Assembly: GCA_018873245.2 (NCBI GenBank)
Contig: JAEMBT020000001.1
Coordinates: 6,290,220-6,354,219 of the forward strand
Source: Archegozetes longisetosus
Lineage: Eukaryota; Arthropoda; Arachnida; Sarcoptiformes; Trhypochthoniidae
DNA length: 64,000 bases
Direction: 5' to 3'
Within the stretch, counting starts at the first letter, position 1. Each line of letters starts with the position of its first letter. Below, piece after piece: positions 1 through 10,729 of the stretch. The translations under genes and the position numbers were made by a program. The notes below the pieces were generated by a model. That model was not told the DNA's origin and did no database searches. It was given only the letters and a program-made list of their open reading frames with translations.

Positions 1-351
1 GTGCGAAATATTTTATGCACTCACAATACTATGGTGTATACAGGAGTAGGTAAGCAAAACATATTTCAAACATCTATTAGGAGATAATTTTTTTCTTTTG
101 ATTCATTAACGTGAAAATTTGGAGGCTACATTGAAACAAAAAATAAATTCAAAGTAAAACTAACACGATCTCAACTGGATTATCTATGAATGAATTCTGG
201 TTTCCTTCGATCGAATTTAAAACTTGTAAACTCCATAAAGAGGCGAATGGGTTCAAAACGTGATTGGCTTCTATGATTTCACTTTATGATATATTTTTTT
301 GTATATATTTTATAATATACATTATATTTTATATATTATACCATGCTCATC

Positions 352-725
352 ATATCTCTACACTCCGCGTCAGCCTTCCGCTAGGGTATAACTCCTACTT
401 TCTCCTTCTATCGACAAGGAGTGAGTCGCACGCGAAGCTATACTTACTTTTATAGGCAATTTGGCAATAATATCGTGCAAAAATGAAGGATATTTACATT
501 AAAAATTAACGGCAATATCGATCCATCTCTATTCACCATCGAAAATGAACCAATAGCAAAGCATAGACTCGTTCTTTTGCAAAATTACCGTTCACATTGT
601 CACTCTAATATCTTCAAACTGTCTATGAAAGTAGGTATGGCTTCGCGCGCGACCCTCACACCTTGTGCATAGGAAAAGGTAGAAGCTCTACCTCAGCAGA
701 AGGCTGACGCGGAGTGTAGAGATAT
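352..725. mobile_element. Long-TIR MITE, copy 1
   Basis: About 100-base terminal inverted repeats: the left arm begins ATATCTCTACACTCCGCG (352) and runs to about 452; the right arm (about 615-725) is its imperfect reverse complement, ending CGCGGAGTGTAGAGATAT. Both arms also carry the CGCGCGAAGC / GCACGCGAAGC motif and a run resembling GGACAAGGAGTGAGTCG. The 160-base centre has no coding potential. Outside the arms the sequence is low-complexity AT (TATTATAC/GTATATTGC), also seen beside the other copies. It is non-autonomous; its superfamily is not determinable from the arms alone. Confidence 0.7.
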
Positions 726-807
726 AATGTATATTGCATAATACATAAAATGTATGCAAGGGATGGCGCTATATAAAAAAGAAGGCTTGCTCTGCTTACC
801 TGTTGTA

Positions 808-1210
808 GATTTGGGGGCTCCACCAGTGGTCTTGACCACGTCACTCGCTCTTGTCTACGAGAGGCTTCTTTCTTGGTGAAGAGTACGCTTCCGACGCGCT
901 ACTCAAGTGGGCTTAACAACTTTATTGATAATCAAACAAAGGGTTTCGTAAATAAGTACAAGTTTTTATTGTTTTACAATACTGAGACACTAAAACATTT
1001 GTTAACAATCAGCATAAATACCAATCAAAACCGGTTCTGGCTTTACACGCCAAACTTTTAAATAAAAAGATACTCTCTGAATGAACCTTTACTCGACCTT
1101 ATATATAAGGTCGAGAAAATTCCATTCTCTCATTCAGCTCCGTTTTTTCCAATCTTAGGTCCCTCGAGACTAGTCACAGGTTCGTCTCCTCTCCTTTGCA
1201 TATATAATGA
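808..1210 (-). mobile_element. LTR-like block, probable solo LTR fragment
   Basis: Read on the minus strand, this segment has LTR-like order: a TATATAAGG-type TATA box within the palindrome CTCGACCTTATATATAAGGTCGAG (about 1093-1116), then two AATAAA poly(A) signals (in the 970-985 and 920-930 areas), then a GC-richer stretch ending CACTGGTGGAGCCCCCAAATC near 810-835, which resembles an LTR/leader junction. No paired LTR and no gag frame are seen, and the neighbouring MITE abuts the end. An unrelated promoter or 3'UTR fragment is possible. Confidence 0.3.
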
Positions 1211-1397
1211 CGGGGATCATAGAAGCCAATTTTATCTTGAACCTATTCGCCTCTTATGTAAATTACAAGTTATGAAACAAATTCGATCGAAGGAAATATT
1301 TTTTTCGAGTGTGAAATTTTATGAGTTTAAAAAAGATAACATTGAGCTAAGTGACTCTATACTATCATCAGTTCATATTAGGAGAGAGAGACATAGG

Positions 1398-1425
1398 GAA
1401 AGGCTGACGCGGAGTGTAGATTTAT
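1398..1425. repeat. Truncated MITE arm (same family as 352-725)
   Basis: AAAGGCTGACGCGGAGTGTAG at 1399 onward repeats the outer end of the right arm of the 352-725 MITE, including the adjacent AT-rich GTATTCATGTATAATGCATA spacer. Only the terminal bases remain; the rest of the element is missing to its left. Confidence 0.6.
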
Positions 1426-1660
1426 GTATTCATGTATAATGCATATTATACAATATGTATATATTAGATGTAGTGTTTTGCGTTTAGGGTTTTATAGGAT
1501 AAAACCCTAAAAAACCATCCTTTTAAATCTGGCAAAATAGGGGTTTTCCTATAAAGCTTTATTTAGCTTGAATAAAAACAAAACACGTGAGTAAAGCAAA
1601 AACACATATGTTTGAAGTCATTTAGTCATTAAGTCAATTTTAAGTGAAACTCAAAAAGAA

Positions 1661-2980
1661 ATGGTTAAAACAAAGCGTACATCGAGAGGATGGACTCAAG
1701 AGTATTCAGATTTTGTAGTTAAGAAATGGAAGATTGAAGAAAATGGAGAAGAGAAGAAAAAAGTTTCTAATTTGTGAATATTGTGATTGTGAAGTTGATC
1801 GCGATGTCAAGCCTTCAGATAGACTTTCACAGCATACAAAAGATAAGAGACATAAAGACTTGAAGAAAGAGAAGGAAAGAACGAAGCAAATAACACTTCC
1901 AGCCATTATCAAAAAAGAGAAGAAAAAGAAAGAAATCGATAACTTCAACCATGACTTGGTTCGAACCTATGCTTTCTCAGCAACACCTTTACACAGAGAA
2001 GATAGTTATCTCGGGAAGCTAAATAAGAAGTATTTACCCGCAGCAAAGTCTACTCCTCACTTAACTAATCTTGTCCAGAATTACTTACAATCAGTCTTTG
2101 AATTAAATGTCAATGAGATCAAGTCTCGAATGAATGGCAAAACGTTTAGTTTGATTATCGATGAATCCCCAGACTTAGTGGGAAAACCTACAGTTAATAT
2201 ACTTGCGACTTATTTTGACGAGAAAGACTAGGACAAGAAAGTATTATCGCTTGATGTCTCCTACGTTTCTAAAGCAAACAGCGCTTCCATAGTGAATGTC
2301 ATTTCTTCAACTTTGTCGACATATTGTAGAACTTTTGGTGACGTTTTAGCCATCGCTTCAGATTCAGCCCAATACATGGTTAAATTAGTTGATGATATCA
2401 AGCAGTCGATAAACAAGATTCTTTAACACGTCAAAGACACCGCTCATCTCATCCACATTGCCGCGGATGAGGCCACAAAATACAGGAGATGCAAGATTTA
2501 AGAAACATTATCATCAAAACTGGAGCCATGTTTCAACACTCAGCAAAACAATTGGATGAATTTTACAAAGTTGTTCAAGAAAATGGTGGAGAAGCAATCA
2601 AACCTATTAAAGTGGTAGAACATCGCTGGTTTTCCCCTTTATCTGCAGCTAAAGTAATTAAACAGCTCTGGCCATATTTAGTTGAGTTTTACACTAATGA
2701 GCAAACAAAATCGAAGAAATCTTGTTTGTCACGTGCCAAACATAATCTTTTGAACTAATACGTGTTTCGGTACGTGGCAAACATAACCTCTAAATCATCA
2801 CAACACACAAAAGGCGCCATTTGTTGTGCCTTTTACTCTTTTTTATGTGCTGAAGAAGACTTAAAGTTGAAAATTTCACTCTCTTCATCTTCAACGACAA
2901 TTGGTGAGTTTATTTTCTCATTTTATATCTTAATTTATTACAATCCGCCCGCGCATACCCATCTTTTATTATCGAATTGA
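1661..2980 (+). pseudogene. hAT-type transposase with BED-like zinc finger, broken
   Basis: A DNA-transposon transposase relic. A start ATG at 1661 opens a basic N-terminus (MVKTKRTSRGW...), then a frameshift near 1735-1770 leads into a BED-like finger (CEYCDCEVD ... HTKDKRH). The central segment contains IIDESPDLVGKPTVN, characteristic of hAT-like proteins of the CGGBP1/FAM200 kind, then DTAHLIHIAADEA and EHRWFSPLSAAKVIKQLWPYL, which fit the hAT catalytic fold. In-frame stops at 2229 and 2424, a frame change near 2490 and a stop at 2756 break it. Around 2730-2790 a segment of about 40 bp is duplicated (CGTGCCAAACATAA / CGTGGCAAACATAA). The C-terminal dimerisation domain is missing. Not functional; the family call rests on motif recognition only. 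Confidence 0.7.
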
Positions 2981-3063
2981 AAATTAAATTGGATCCAATG
3001 ATCTCAGCCACGATTTTATTATATTATATATATATATTATATATTGTACAGTATGCATTATAT

Positions 3064-3363
3064 CTTTACACTCCGCGTCAAGGTTCTGCTAAGATAGAAC
3101 TCCTTCTCCCTTCTCTTTCTATGGACAAGGAGTGAGTCGCGCGCGAAGCTATACCTACTTTTACAGGTAATTTGACGATATTAACGTGCAAAAGCTGACG
3201 ATAATATCGATTCATCTCTATTTTCGACCAAATATGAGCTAGTCAGAAGTCAAAGATTCGTTCTATTAGCAGATTAACATCGATTGTCACGTTATTATCA
3301 TCAAATTGTTTATGTAAGTGAGTATAGATTCGCCCGCCACTCCTTGTTCATAGGAGAAAATAG
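3064..3363. mobile_element. Long-TIR MITE, copy 2 (right end truncated)
   Basis: The left arm (3064-3167) matches the left arm of the 352-725 element: CTTTACACTCCGCGTCA, GACAAGGAGTGAGTCGCGCG, CGAAGCTATACCTACTTTTA. The right arm (about 3308-3363) is recognisable up to ATAGGAGAAAATAGG but lacks the terminal CGCGGAGTGTAG. Internal spacers (AATATCGATTCATCTCTATT) also match copy 1, so both derive from one source element. Confidence 0.65.
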
Positions 3364-3810
3364 GTTTGAATTTGCATTATATTAATTTGATGGGTATTCG
3401 AACCAATATAAAGAACGAGGTTGCACATTTCAAGACTTGTTTTAGGCATATCTGAAAGACTGAATCAATGCATAAGTTGTATTATCAAAGTTCATGTTCT
3501 TTGCTCTAATCTGAAGCTATTCTCAAAAAATCGAGATTTTGGCATTTGTTTTGTTATAATTGAAGATGTATTTCTAACAATAAGCTAACTATTGAATTTT
3601 GACAATTTGGGAGCTGGAATGTTGAACTATCTAAACAAAAAGCTTGTAAACTAAAAATTTATTTGGTTTAATTAAGAATTTTCATCAGATCTGGGGATAG
3701 ATTTATCGAATGTTTACAAACATTTGTTGAATTTGTTTCATGCGAGTAGACTTGAGCTATTTTTTTATTTCATTTTATTTGATAACAGTGTAATTGTTTC
3801 GCGTCATTTA

Positions 3811-4080
3811 TGTAGGATCTAGATCCTACAACTCTCGCGCCCCATATTGGCTTTCCTAAAAAGCACACACTACTCACTATTTATAGTACACTATTTTGTC
3901 TGAATCCTTCTTCGATTAATCACTGAGTGAGACACATCTCCTTCCTTTAAAATCTTTGTTAAACGCCATTTTAACCAAAAGTTAATTATTTTTCATGTAC
4001 AAAGCATTAATAAAATTGAGACTTGTTCTAAAATTGTATGCTTTTATTATTTGTTGGTCAACCCACATCTCTAAAGCAGT
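3811..4080 (+). mobile_element. LTR-like sequence beginning with a perfect 20-bp palindrome
   Basis: TGTAGGATCTAGATCCTACA at 3811-3830 is a perfect palindrome. It begins TGT and ends ACA, as the inner terminal repeats of many BEL/Pao LTRs do. It is followed by a TATA-like TTTATAGTACA (about 3880) and an AATAAA signal (about 4010). The gag-like frame immediately downstream supports reading this as a 5' LTR of a decayed BEL/Pao element. The LTR 3' boundary and a primer-binding site could not be fixed. Confidence 0.4.
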
Positions 4081-4116
4081 CGGTCACCACACGTTTTATA
4101 ATTAATTGTTGAAATA

Positions 4117-4329
4117 TACTGGAATACTTTAGTAGTAATAGAATTTGTCAACCAAGAACTGGAATTGAAATTAAGATTGTTTTTTAATAGCATAAAAATT
4201 ACATTAGTAGAAAATGATACAGTTGAAGTGTTTGATATTAAAAAATATATTGAAATATTTAAATAGGGTATTTTAGAGTTTGACGGAGACTTGAAAAGCT
4301 GGCAAAACATATTGAATAGGATACTTTAA
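4117..4329 (+). pseudogene. gag-like remnant (BEL/Pao type)
   Basis: One plus-strand frame is open from 4117 to 4329 except for a single TAG at 4264. It includes LEFDGDLKSWQNILNRIL, resembling the 'F-x-G-[DN]-x-x-x-W-x-x-F' signature at the start of BEL/Pao and gypsy capsid domains. It lies just downstream of the LTR-like palindrome at 3811. No pol domain follows. The identification rests on this one motif and the position. Confidence 0.4.
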
Positions 4330-4330
4330 C

Positions 4331-4660
4331 TCCTCCAGGTATAGGTTTGAAAGATTTTAGATTTTGGTGGTCGAGATAGTTGTAGTGATGGAGACAGAAC
4401 GATATCTCGGAAACCACTGGACATAATTGGTCAGGTGAAGTATCAAAATACTCGACTCGATGTCTCGAGTCGGATGATTTATCACACTGCGTTGTCTGCA
4501 CTTCCGTCGAGGGTTGGTCAAAAGTAGCCAGGTTCGGATCGAAAGTGGTCATGTGTGGTATCAAAATTTCAGCTCGACGAACTGAATTCAATGATGTATC
4601 ACATTCGAGGGTGGGAGATCAAAAATCCCCATAGACCCATTAGCCTGGATTCACTCGTGA
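4331..4660. repeat. GC-richer degenerate tandem repeat
   Basis: Two diverged units of about 100 bp share GTATCAAAAT, an ACTCGACTCGA/AGCTCGACGA segment and GATGATTTATCACA/GATGTATCACATTCGAG (about 4437-4500 and 4557-4615). Base composition stands out from the AT-rich flanks. No convincing coding frame; probably part of a decayed mobile element continuing from the gag-like remnant. Confidence 0.4.
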
Positions 4661-5034
4661 GGAAAGAATTGTAGTTGTTTTCTCTGATAATAGCTCATTA
4701 AAGTTATTAAAATACTTTCTTAAAAATGTTTGATCTATAATCAAAATAATATACATTGGTTTCATGCAACCATATAAAACATATCAATCAAATCTGTTAT
4801 TACAATGTAAATAAAATATATCAATAGCAATTGACATAATTAAATGACACCTTAGTTTAAAAAATGAAAGTGATAACGAAGAAAAATTGAGATTTGAATA
4901 TAGCGTTCTAAATCTCAATTTAGGCGCATTTGAATTCGTGTAAACTTTGAATAGTAGTAAAAACTTTTCTTAAAGTTTTATCTAATACTAAAATTTGACA
5001 AATTCAGAATCAAAATAATATTTAGAGCCTTGAG
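4661..5034. other. Intergenic, no recognised feature
   Basis: AT-rich sequence without coding frames, RNA genes or repeats that I can identify. Confidence 0.6.
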
Positions 5035-5541
5035 TTGCTGTCTACTATGAGTGGAAAATCGATAGAATCTCATCTGATACCTATAAATATCGAATATTTT
5101 CTCATTTAACTAATGGCAATTGTTTTTCTGTATAACTTTAATGTATGATTCTCGCATAAACTATCGATATATTTCGAAATATTTATATAAACTGATTAAA
5201 AAAGAAATAGATTAATCCACTAATATTTCTGAACTTTACTATTAGCTTTGAATGCAATTATAAAATTATGTTTACTATTCTTCTTAGATAAACATTTTAC
5301 ACCCAATTCAACACTAACATAAATAGTCGCTTAATGCAAGACGGTTTTATTTCGATCTTTTCTCATCTATACTTTCAATCAGATATCAGCTTTAGTGATT
5401 GAAAAAACCGTGATTATATTTTTTAGAGTTTTTTAAGGGAACATCTAAAATCAATGCGTTTAATTAAGAAATCGAAAAATCTTTAAGTTGAAGACAGATA
5501 TAAAATAACTAAAGACTGAATCGGTAGCGAAACCAATTTCG
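5035..5541 (+). promoter_or_regulatory. 5' flank of GR-A, conserved with GR-B
   Basis: About 500 bp upstream of GR-A aligns (with many substitutions) to the reverse complement of about 51558-52060 upstream of GR-B. Shared blocks include AACTAATGGCAA, TCCACT(A/TA)G/ATATT, CAATGCAATTATAA, ACATAAATAG (TATA-like, 5320 region), TGATTGAAAAA and AATCTTTAAGTTG(A/T)AGACAGAT just before the start codon. It probably contains the promoter and 5'UTR. The transcription start is not visible. Confidence 0.5.
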
Positions 5542-6886
5542 ATGATTAAGAATAACATTAAATTTGATAAATTTGATCTGATGATCAAAGTACAAAGATT
5601 TTTTGGCCTTACTTGTTATGGTTATTATGAATCTGAGAAGAAATGGAAATTTATTTTTTATTTCCTTAACCAAATCATGATTTACGTTATCGTTTTGAAT
5701 CTATGTTCTCCATGTTTGATAAATGAATTCAATTGTTCAAACAGTAAGAAACAGTTGAATTGGTTGGGATTCGGACAATTTATCGTTTATCTAATAGTTC
5801 GAGACTCTATTTCAATCATTTCGAGCATTGTCTATAGTCTGAGAGGAAGAGTATTTCGTGGAATAATTGATGATTTGAGGAAACTATTGATTCAGCTGAA
5901 TAAAAATAAAAGTTATACTAAAATATCTAATGCAATAAATCTTTCAGTAACTTTGATTTGTTGTCAGGTATTAATAACCATAATAGGACATGTTATCACT
6001 TTTCACAGGGGATCGGAACTGGATTTCATTAAGACTATAATCATTTTCTTTTCTGAATCTTATTTACAAGTCTTGTATTATTCAACTGATTTTTACATAG
6101 TTTATTTCACAACATATTTAGTTCTGATACAAAAGCTATTTATAATTGAATTACGTGAATATCAAAGCGTTTTGTTGACTGAGAATGACATCAAAGAAAT
6201 AAAATCTAAATTGAATGCAATCCAAGGCCTAATTGAGAGAATTTCTAAGTTATTATCTCCTCTACTATTGTTCGTCTGCAGCGCTATATTTTATGATCTC
6301 TTGACATGTCTTTACTTCGCTTTGGATTCAATACAAAAATTAAATTATTTTTCTATTCTGAATTTGGCCTCCTTTGGTGGAATAGTTGGATTTTCATTAC
6401 GTTTGATGAGCATTTGCTTCAACGCTGAGAGAATTGTGACTAAGGTATGATTTTTAAGGAAAATTTGGTCAATTTTCAATTCACAAATTGAATCTGTTAT
6501 ATATTTTTCTGATCTCAAGAATTATGAAATATTCTCAGAAATGGATAATTTATGTTATTTTAATTACGCAAGTGCTGAGCGAAAAGTTAGTGAACTTTTG
6601 TTTTATATGAAATATAAGTTTTGAATTCATTTTTTCCATTAAATATAAGTTCTTAGCGTTAGTCTCCACCCGAAGCGCTAAAAGGATAACAGTTTCGGGT
6701 TTTTTCATAATTGGAAAGCCTTTGATATTAACGGTAAGGATATTAGAAAATAATTTTATATAAGAAAAATACAATCAAAATTATTTTTAGTGAACAAGAT
6801 CTTATATTTTAAGTTTGACCTTTTTCCTATAGATCTATGGACTGACTGTTTCATACACTTTAATACTATTGCAGGCAAATCGATAA
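5542..6886 (+). CDS. Gustatory receptor GR-A, four exons, intact
   Basis: Seven-transmembrane insect-type gustatory receptor, probably an odour/taste-gated cation channel subunit of chemosensory neurons. Exons 5542-6444, 6520-6585, 6650-6733 and 6833-6886 join in phase 0 with donors AAG|GTATGA, AAA|GTTAGT, ACG|GTAAGG and acceptors CTCAAG, AATATAAG, CCTATAG, giving 368 aa. Exon 1 holds most of the hydrophobic helices. Exon 3 (KRITVSGFFIIGKPLILT) and exon 4 (IYGLTVSYTLILLQANR) reproduce the conserved Gr C-terminus, where the final helix carries the TYhhhhhQF-like motif (here SYTLILLQ). The length is normal for the family. Odd point: GR-B starts ten codons earlier; here the equivalent ATG is AAG, so the next in-frame ATG (5542) is used. 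The closest relative is GR-B, inverted 44 kb away. Ligand unknown. Confidence 0.85.
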
Positions 6887-7627
6887 AATGTAAAAATATT
6901 TTGATTAGTTCGTGTCATTTGTTTGTTTTGAAAACTAGTTCTTTAGTTGCAATCAAATATTGTATTGAATAATGACTTAAATGGCTTACAAATAGTGTTT
7001 TCAATCAATATATCAAACGAGCATAAATATAGATGACTATTTAATTAGTAGAAAATAAAAATAATTTTATTCTCGAGTAACATTTAGAGATTGAGTTTTT
7101 ATTCGTTTCTTATTTTTAGAAACTTATCATAGTTCTTCCAATATAAGTCGTTCCTTTCACTCAGATTTTAATTTGATGACTTACGTGAATATATTTATCT
7201 TATAGGCAGTATTCCCTTACGTACAGCGTAACAAACACATAACCTAATCAACTAATCTGATCTTACATAATGGATATTGTTGTTAATTCCGTTAATTTAG
7301 TTAACTAAGTTTGAGATTTAACGCGCGTAGTGCGCTGGGTCCAAAGAAATACGGCATGTGGTTTTGCCCTCCTCTTTTAGCTTTTCTTTAATATATGAAA
7401 GGCTCAATGAGTTTATGCTCAGACACTAATTTAGTCTATTAGTCGTTTGAAGCTTTGAAACTTATTTTTCAAGATTTCGATGGAAGTAAGAGAGAATGTG
7501 TTTGAACTGAAATCCTAATAAATTCTACTATATTTATCAATATTAGATCAATAGATCTTTAAATTGATTTAAAGTCAAAACTAGGGCGGCCCCTCGTCCC
7601 GTTTTTCTTTTAAATTAAAAACCAAAA
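6887..7627. other. Intergenic, no recognised feature
   Basis: Partial similarity to the region just past GR-B persists for a few tens of bases after the stop (CGATAAAA...TATTTT). Beyond that I see no genes. A short GC-richer patch occurs at about 7320-7375 (AACGCGCGTAGTGCGCTGGG) and 7585-7605 (GGGCGGCCCCTCGTCCCG), unexplained. Confidence 0.5.
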
Positions 7628-8385
7628 ATTCCATCAGACCAAAACTCTAAACCGGACTCTTATTTGTCCTTTTTCTGAGTTTGAATACACATCCAATTTC
7701 GACGAAACTCTCTCAAATCAAAGAGGAAGGTTTGAGCTACATTTTGGCGAATGTAAAGTTCTCGGACAACAAGGAGATCAGAATTTATGGGTGTTTAAAT
7801 ATCACCTGAAGAATCTTGTTTTATAAGTTTGTACTTCTATGAAAATCCCTTGTTCTATGGTTTTGGTTTAAAATGGGAGAAACAACCTCCCATCCTACCC
7901 TAGCCGGTAGACGGAAGGGAAACTTGGCAGTAATATTTGTAGTCCTATGTCAAAATTAATAAAGTTAAGGTTTTTCAACAAAATAATGTAAGGATCCCCG
8001 TTTGATACTTTTTGTTCCGTCTTGAGACATACTTTATTGGAGTTGCACTCTCGTTCTTACTCGAAACTTCAACTACAATAGATATATATGACATCGATGA
8101 AAAACATTCTGTTATCCTCAATGATTATAGAGTGAATGATCCACTCTCTATCGTTACCCTCAAGAGACAACTATTGAGCTTTACCAAAGTTATACAATCA
8201 GACAATGAATAAGCTAATCAGGCGTTTTCGGAAGTTGCTCACCACATTAGCTATTCGGAATCGGATATGAAAGTACTTACAGCTCATGCTTACTATTCTT
8301 CATCAGTAAATGTTTTCAACTCGATGAAGATGAATGAGGCTTTTATCAGTGCTTTAATTTCTTTATACAATAGAAGTGAAAGTTG
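7628..8385 (+). pseudogene. Unrecognised degraded coding sequence, two segments
   Basis: Segment 1 (about 7628-7826) is an open frame ending TAA that contains RFELHFGECKVLGQQGD and LWVFKYHL. Segment 2 (8012-8385, another frame) reads LLETSTTIDIYDIDEKHS ... LSIVTLKRQLLSF, is interrupted by TAA at 8210, and continues in the same frame with NQAFSEVAHHISYSESDMK and MNEAFISALISLYNRS until TGA at 8383. Composition looks like protein, and the read-through past the stop in one frame argues for decay rather than chance. No initiating ATG and no family recognised; a mobile-element origin is likely but unproven. Confidence 0.35.
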
Positions 8386-9237
8386 AAGTAAAGAATTGAA
8401 AAGGTCATATGATTCAACTTTTAAAGCTTTACTTTCAACACAATAATTACATCTATAGAAGAGAAGAGGAAGAATGGGATATTAAGTGCAGGTATCGAGG
8501 AAATAGTTTTTCCGTTCTTAGACTGTGGTGGGTCTACTGCAACAGAATAGTACTGGAGAACGATTAGTTGAGAAAAATTTGTGAGTGGTTAGATATAATG
8601 TAGAACTATAACGTTCTTCATTTAATTTGTTTGTTATAATTATATTAGTAATTCTTGAATTTATACTTTATATTCATCTTAAATTTATTTACTGCGTATC
8701 CAATAAATAGTTTAATGCTTTATATTAAATAGTTGGGTATCTATTTTAATGACAATTAAAAATTCATTTAAAGTGATATGTTGTTTAAGGTAATAGTTGG
8801 GAGTATTTATCTCTTTTCCGGTTAGTTCGGAGTAACAGACAAACTATTCTTTACAGAAACTACCATAGAGTAAACTCATCCCCCCTATCATATTTTTGCC
8901 AGACTTCAAAATCGACAGTACTCGTGCACTTTCGTTCAATTGAATGGGATTATGATTTTGTTTTATGATGTTCTTAGAACCTAATTGCTCCTCTAGTATT
9001 CCTTGATCCCGTCAACGCGTCCATATACTATCTTCATATTATTTCAATTTAGAGCTTATCCGAATATCTTAGAAACTAATTGTCTGCGATCAAAATTGTT
9101 TGATGTACGGACACGGGGAGTCAATTTAAGACTGAGTAGTTTTATCAGAAATAAGAAAAATCATCTCGTTGTTCATGTCATTTAACGTAAGTCTTGTCGA
9201 AGAAAGATGTTTCTTGTTCTTTACTTATTAACGGTAC
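8386..9237. other. Intergenic, no recognised feature
   Basis: AT-rich, short chance frames only. Nothing supportable as a gene or repeat. Confidence 0.6.
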
Positions 9238-9276
9238 TTTAGCGTATTTTTTTAGCGTATTTTTTTAGCGTATTTT
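9238..9276. repeat. 13-bp tandem repeat, three copies
   Basis: TTTAGCGTATTTT repeated three times without interruption. Confidence 0.85.
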
Positions 9277-10700
9277 TCCACAATTTTCGATTCCTCGCTA
9301 AATGGCTCTAAACATCGGATTATTTGAAAAGATTTTCAAAAGTTTATTATTCATTTATCAAACAAATCAAAACAATTAAACTACCAGGTAGTCCAAAAGT
9401 TTTAGTCTTCATTTAGTCTAAGTCTTTAATTAGTATTGATTAGTAATAAGTTGAGATAATATCTATTATTAGACCTTCACTTGTATTAAAGTGAAAAATA
9501 TAAACTGTAATCAATACTTAAGACAATGTATTTATAGCTTATCAACACGTAAACAACATATTTTTAATAATATATCTCACCAAAAACCACGTGCATTTGT
9601 TTACTATTTTTTATAGACTTAGTGCCATCAAAAAAGCAACTCATTGTACTGTAGTATTGCCATTGATATTAGAACGTTTGTATAAAACAAAATTTGTCTA
9701 CAAAATATTTGCTAAGACTGTACTCAGTAAAAATGAATAGTTTAATTGTGAAATACTAGATATCGCAGAGTACAAACTGATTTACCGCATTTGGACATGT
9801 GCGTTTTTCATAACATAAACATCAATACAAAGGGCTAATTATCGAAATCGCCGCTCATTTAAAACTGAATTCGAAACTAACTTTTTATTAATAAGTACTA
9901 TGGCACTAACTCAACTATACAACTAATTGACAGAAAAACAAGTTTTCATCACCTCTTTCACTATAAAACACTTTCAATCCCTTCCAAACAATACTTCTCA
10001 GTCCATTAGTATTTAGGGGATTGTTATGATTGAGTGACTTTTACCCTAAAAACTAGTTTGTTAGAAGTGCAAGTGTTTTGTCTGCAGAAACACTGATTGA
10101 CTATCTCTCTAGTGATAGGTATGTGTTGTGACGCGCATTAGTGTTACATAAAAGCTTCAATGCTATGGCTTTATATAAACTTCAAATATATATTCAGCCA
10201 TTAGTTTATGCTTTTGTTATGTGGAGACCAGAAAACTCATAAAGAGAGAGTGAACTCCTCTGTCAATTTTCACTAGTATTTCAACTGTATAATCAGTTGA
10301 AAAAGTTGTCATCAGATTCTCAATATGAGGCAAATTTTTCAATTCAGTGTTAGTAGATTTGTGTAGACATCACTTGTATGTATATCAATGTGATGCAAAT
10401 CTATGCCAATCTGTGTGTAACTTATCAAAACTATTAGTAACTAATTATTTATTACTAGATTTGGGGGTTTCCGAAGTCTCGCTTATTTTCCCCACATTTC
10501 GTATTATAAAAAAGTGATTTTTCTTTCCATTAAGTTTCGGGATATGTCGTAAAAATTGATTTCTATCTAATCGTAAGTAGTATTTTTCATTATTATCGTT
10601 GAAATAATAGTTATATTTCTCACGTTATTAATTGAAAAAAATACTATTTTTGTATGGATAAAAAGGTTTTTTAATAACAAATGAGAAAAAACTTTTAGTG
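9277..10700. other. Gene-free sequence
   Basis: Start of the long gene-free block. AT-rich with no coding frames. ATTTGGGGG at about 10460 recalls LTR leader sequences, but nothing supports an element there. Confidence 0.6.
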
Positions 10701-10729
10701 TTTTTTCGGTTTAAACAGTATTTGTCTTA

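Larger units (their letters stand above)
199..1298. repeat. Inverted repeat pair (about 80 bp arms) enclosing other elements
   Basis: The stretch 199-277 reappears as an imperfect reverse complement at 1215-1298; both arms share the core TTCCTTCGATCGAATTT and the words AGAGGCGAAT and TTGGCTTCTATGAT. The arms enclose the MITE at 352-725 and the LTR-like block at 808-1210. They could be terminal inverted repeats of a decayed 1.1-kb DNA element into which other elements nested, or a foldback pair. No transposase frame is visible between them. Confidence 0.6.

Noticed and set aside
4071-4591. Two minus-strand frames (79 and 110 residues)
   Set aside because: The plus-strand reading has a recognisable gag motif; the minus frames have no family resemblance and overlap a repeat.
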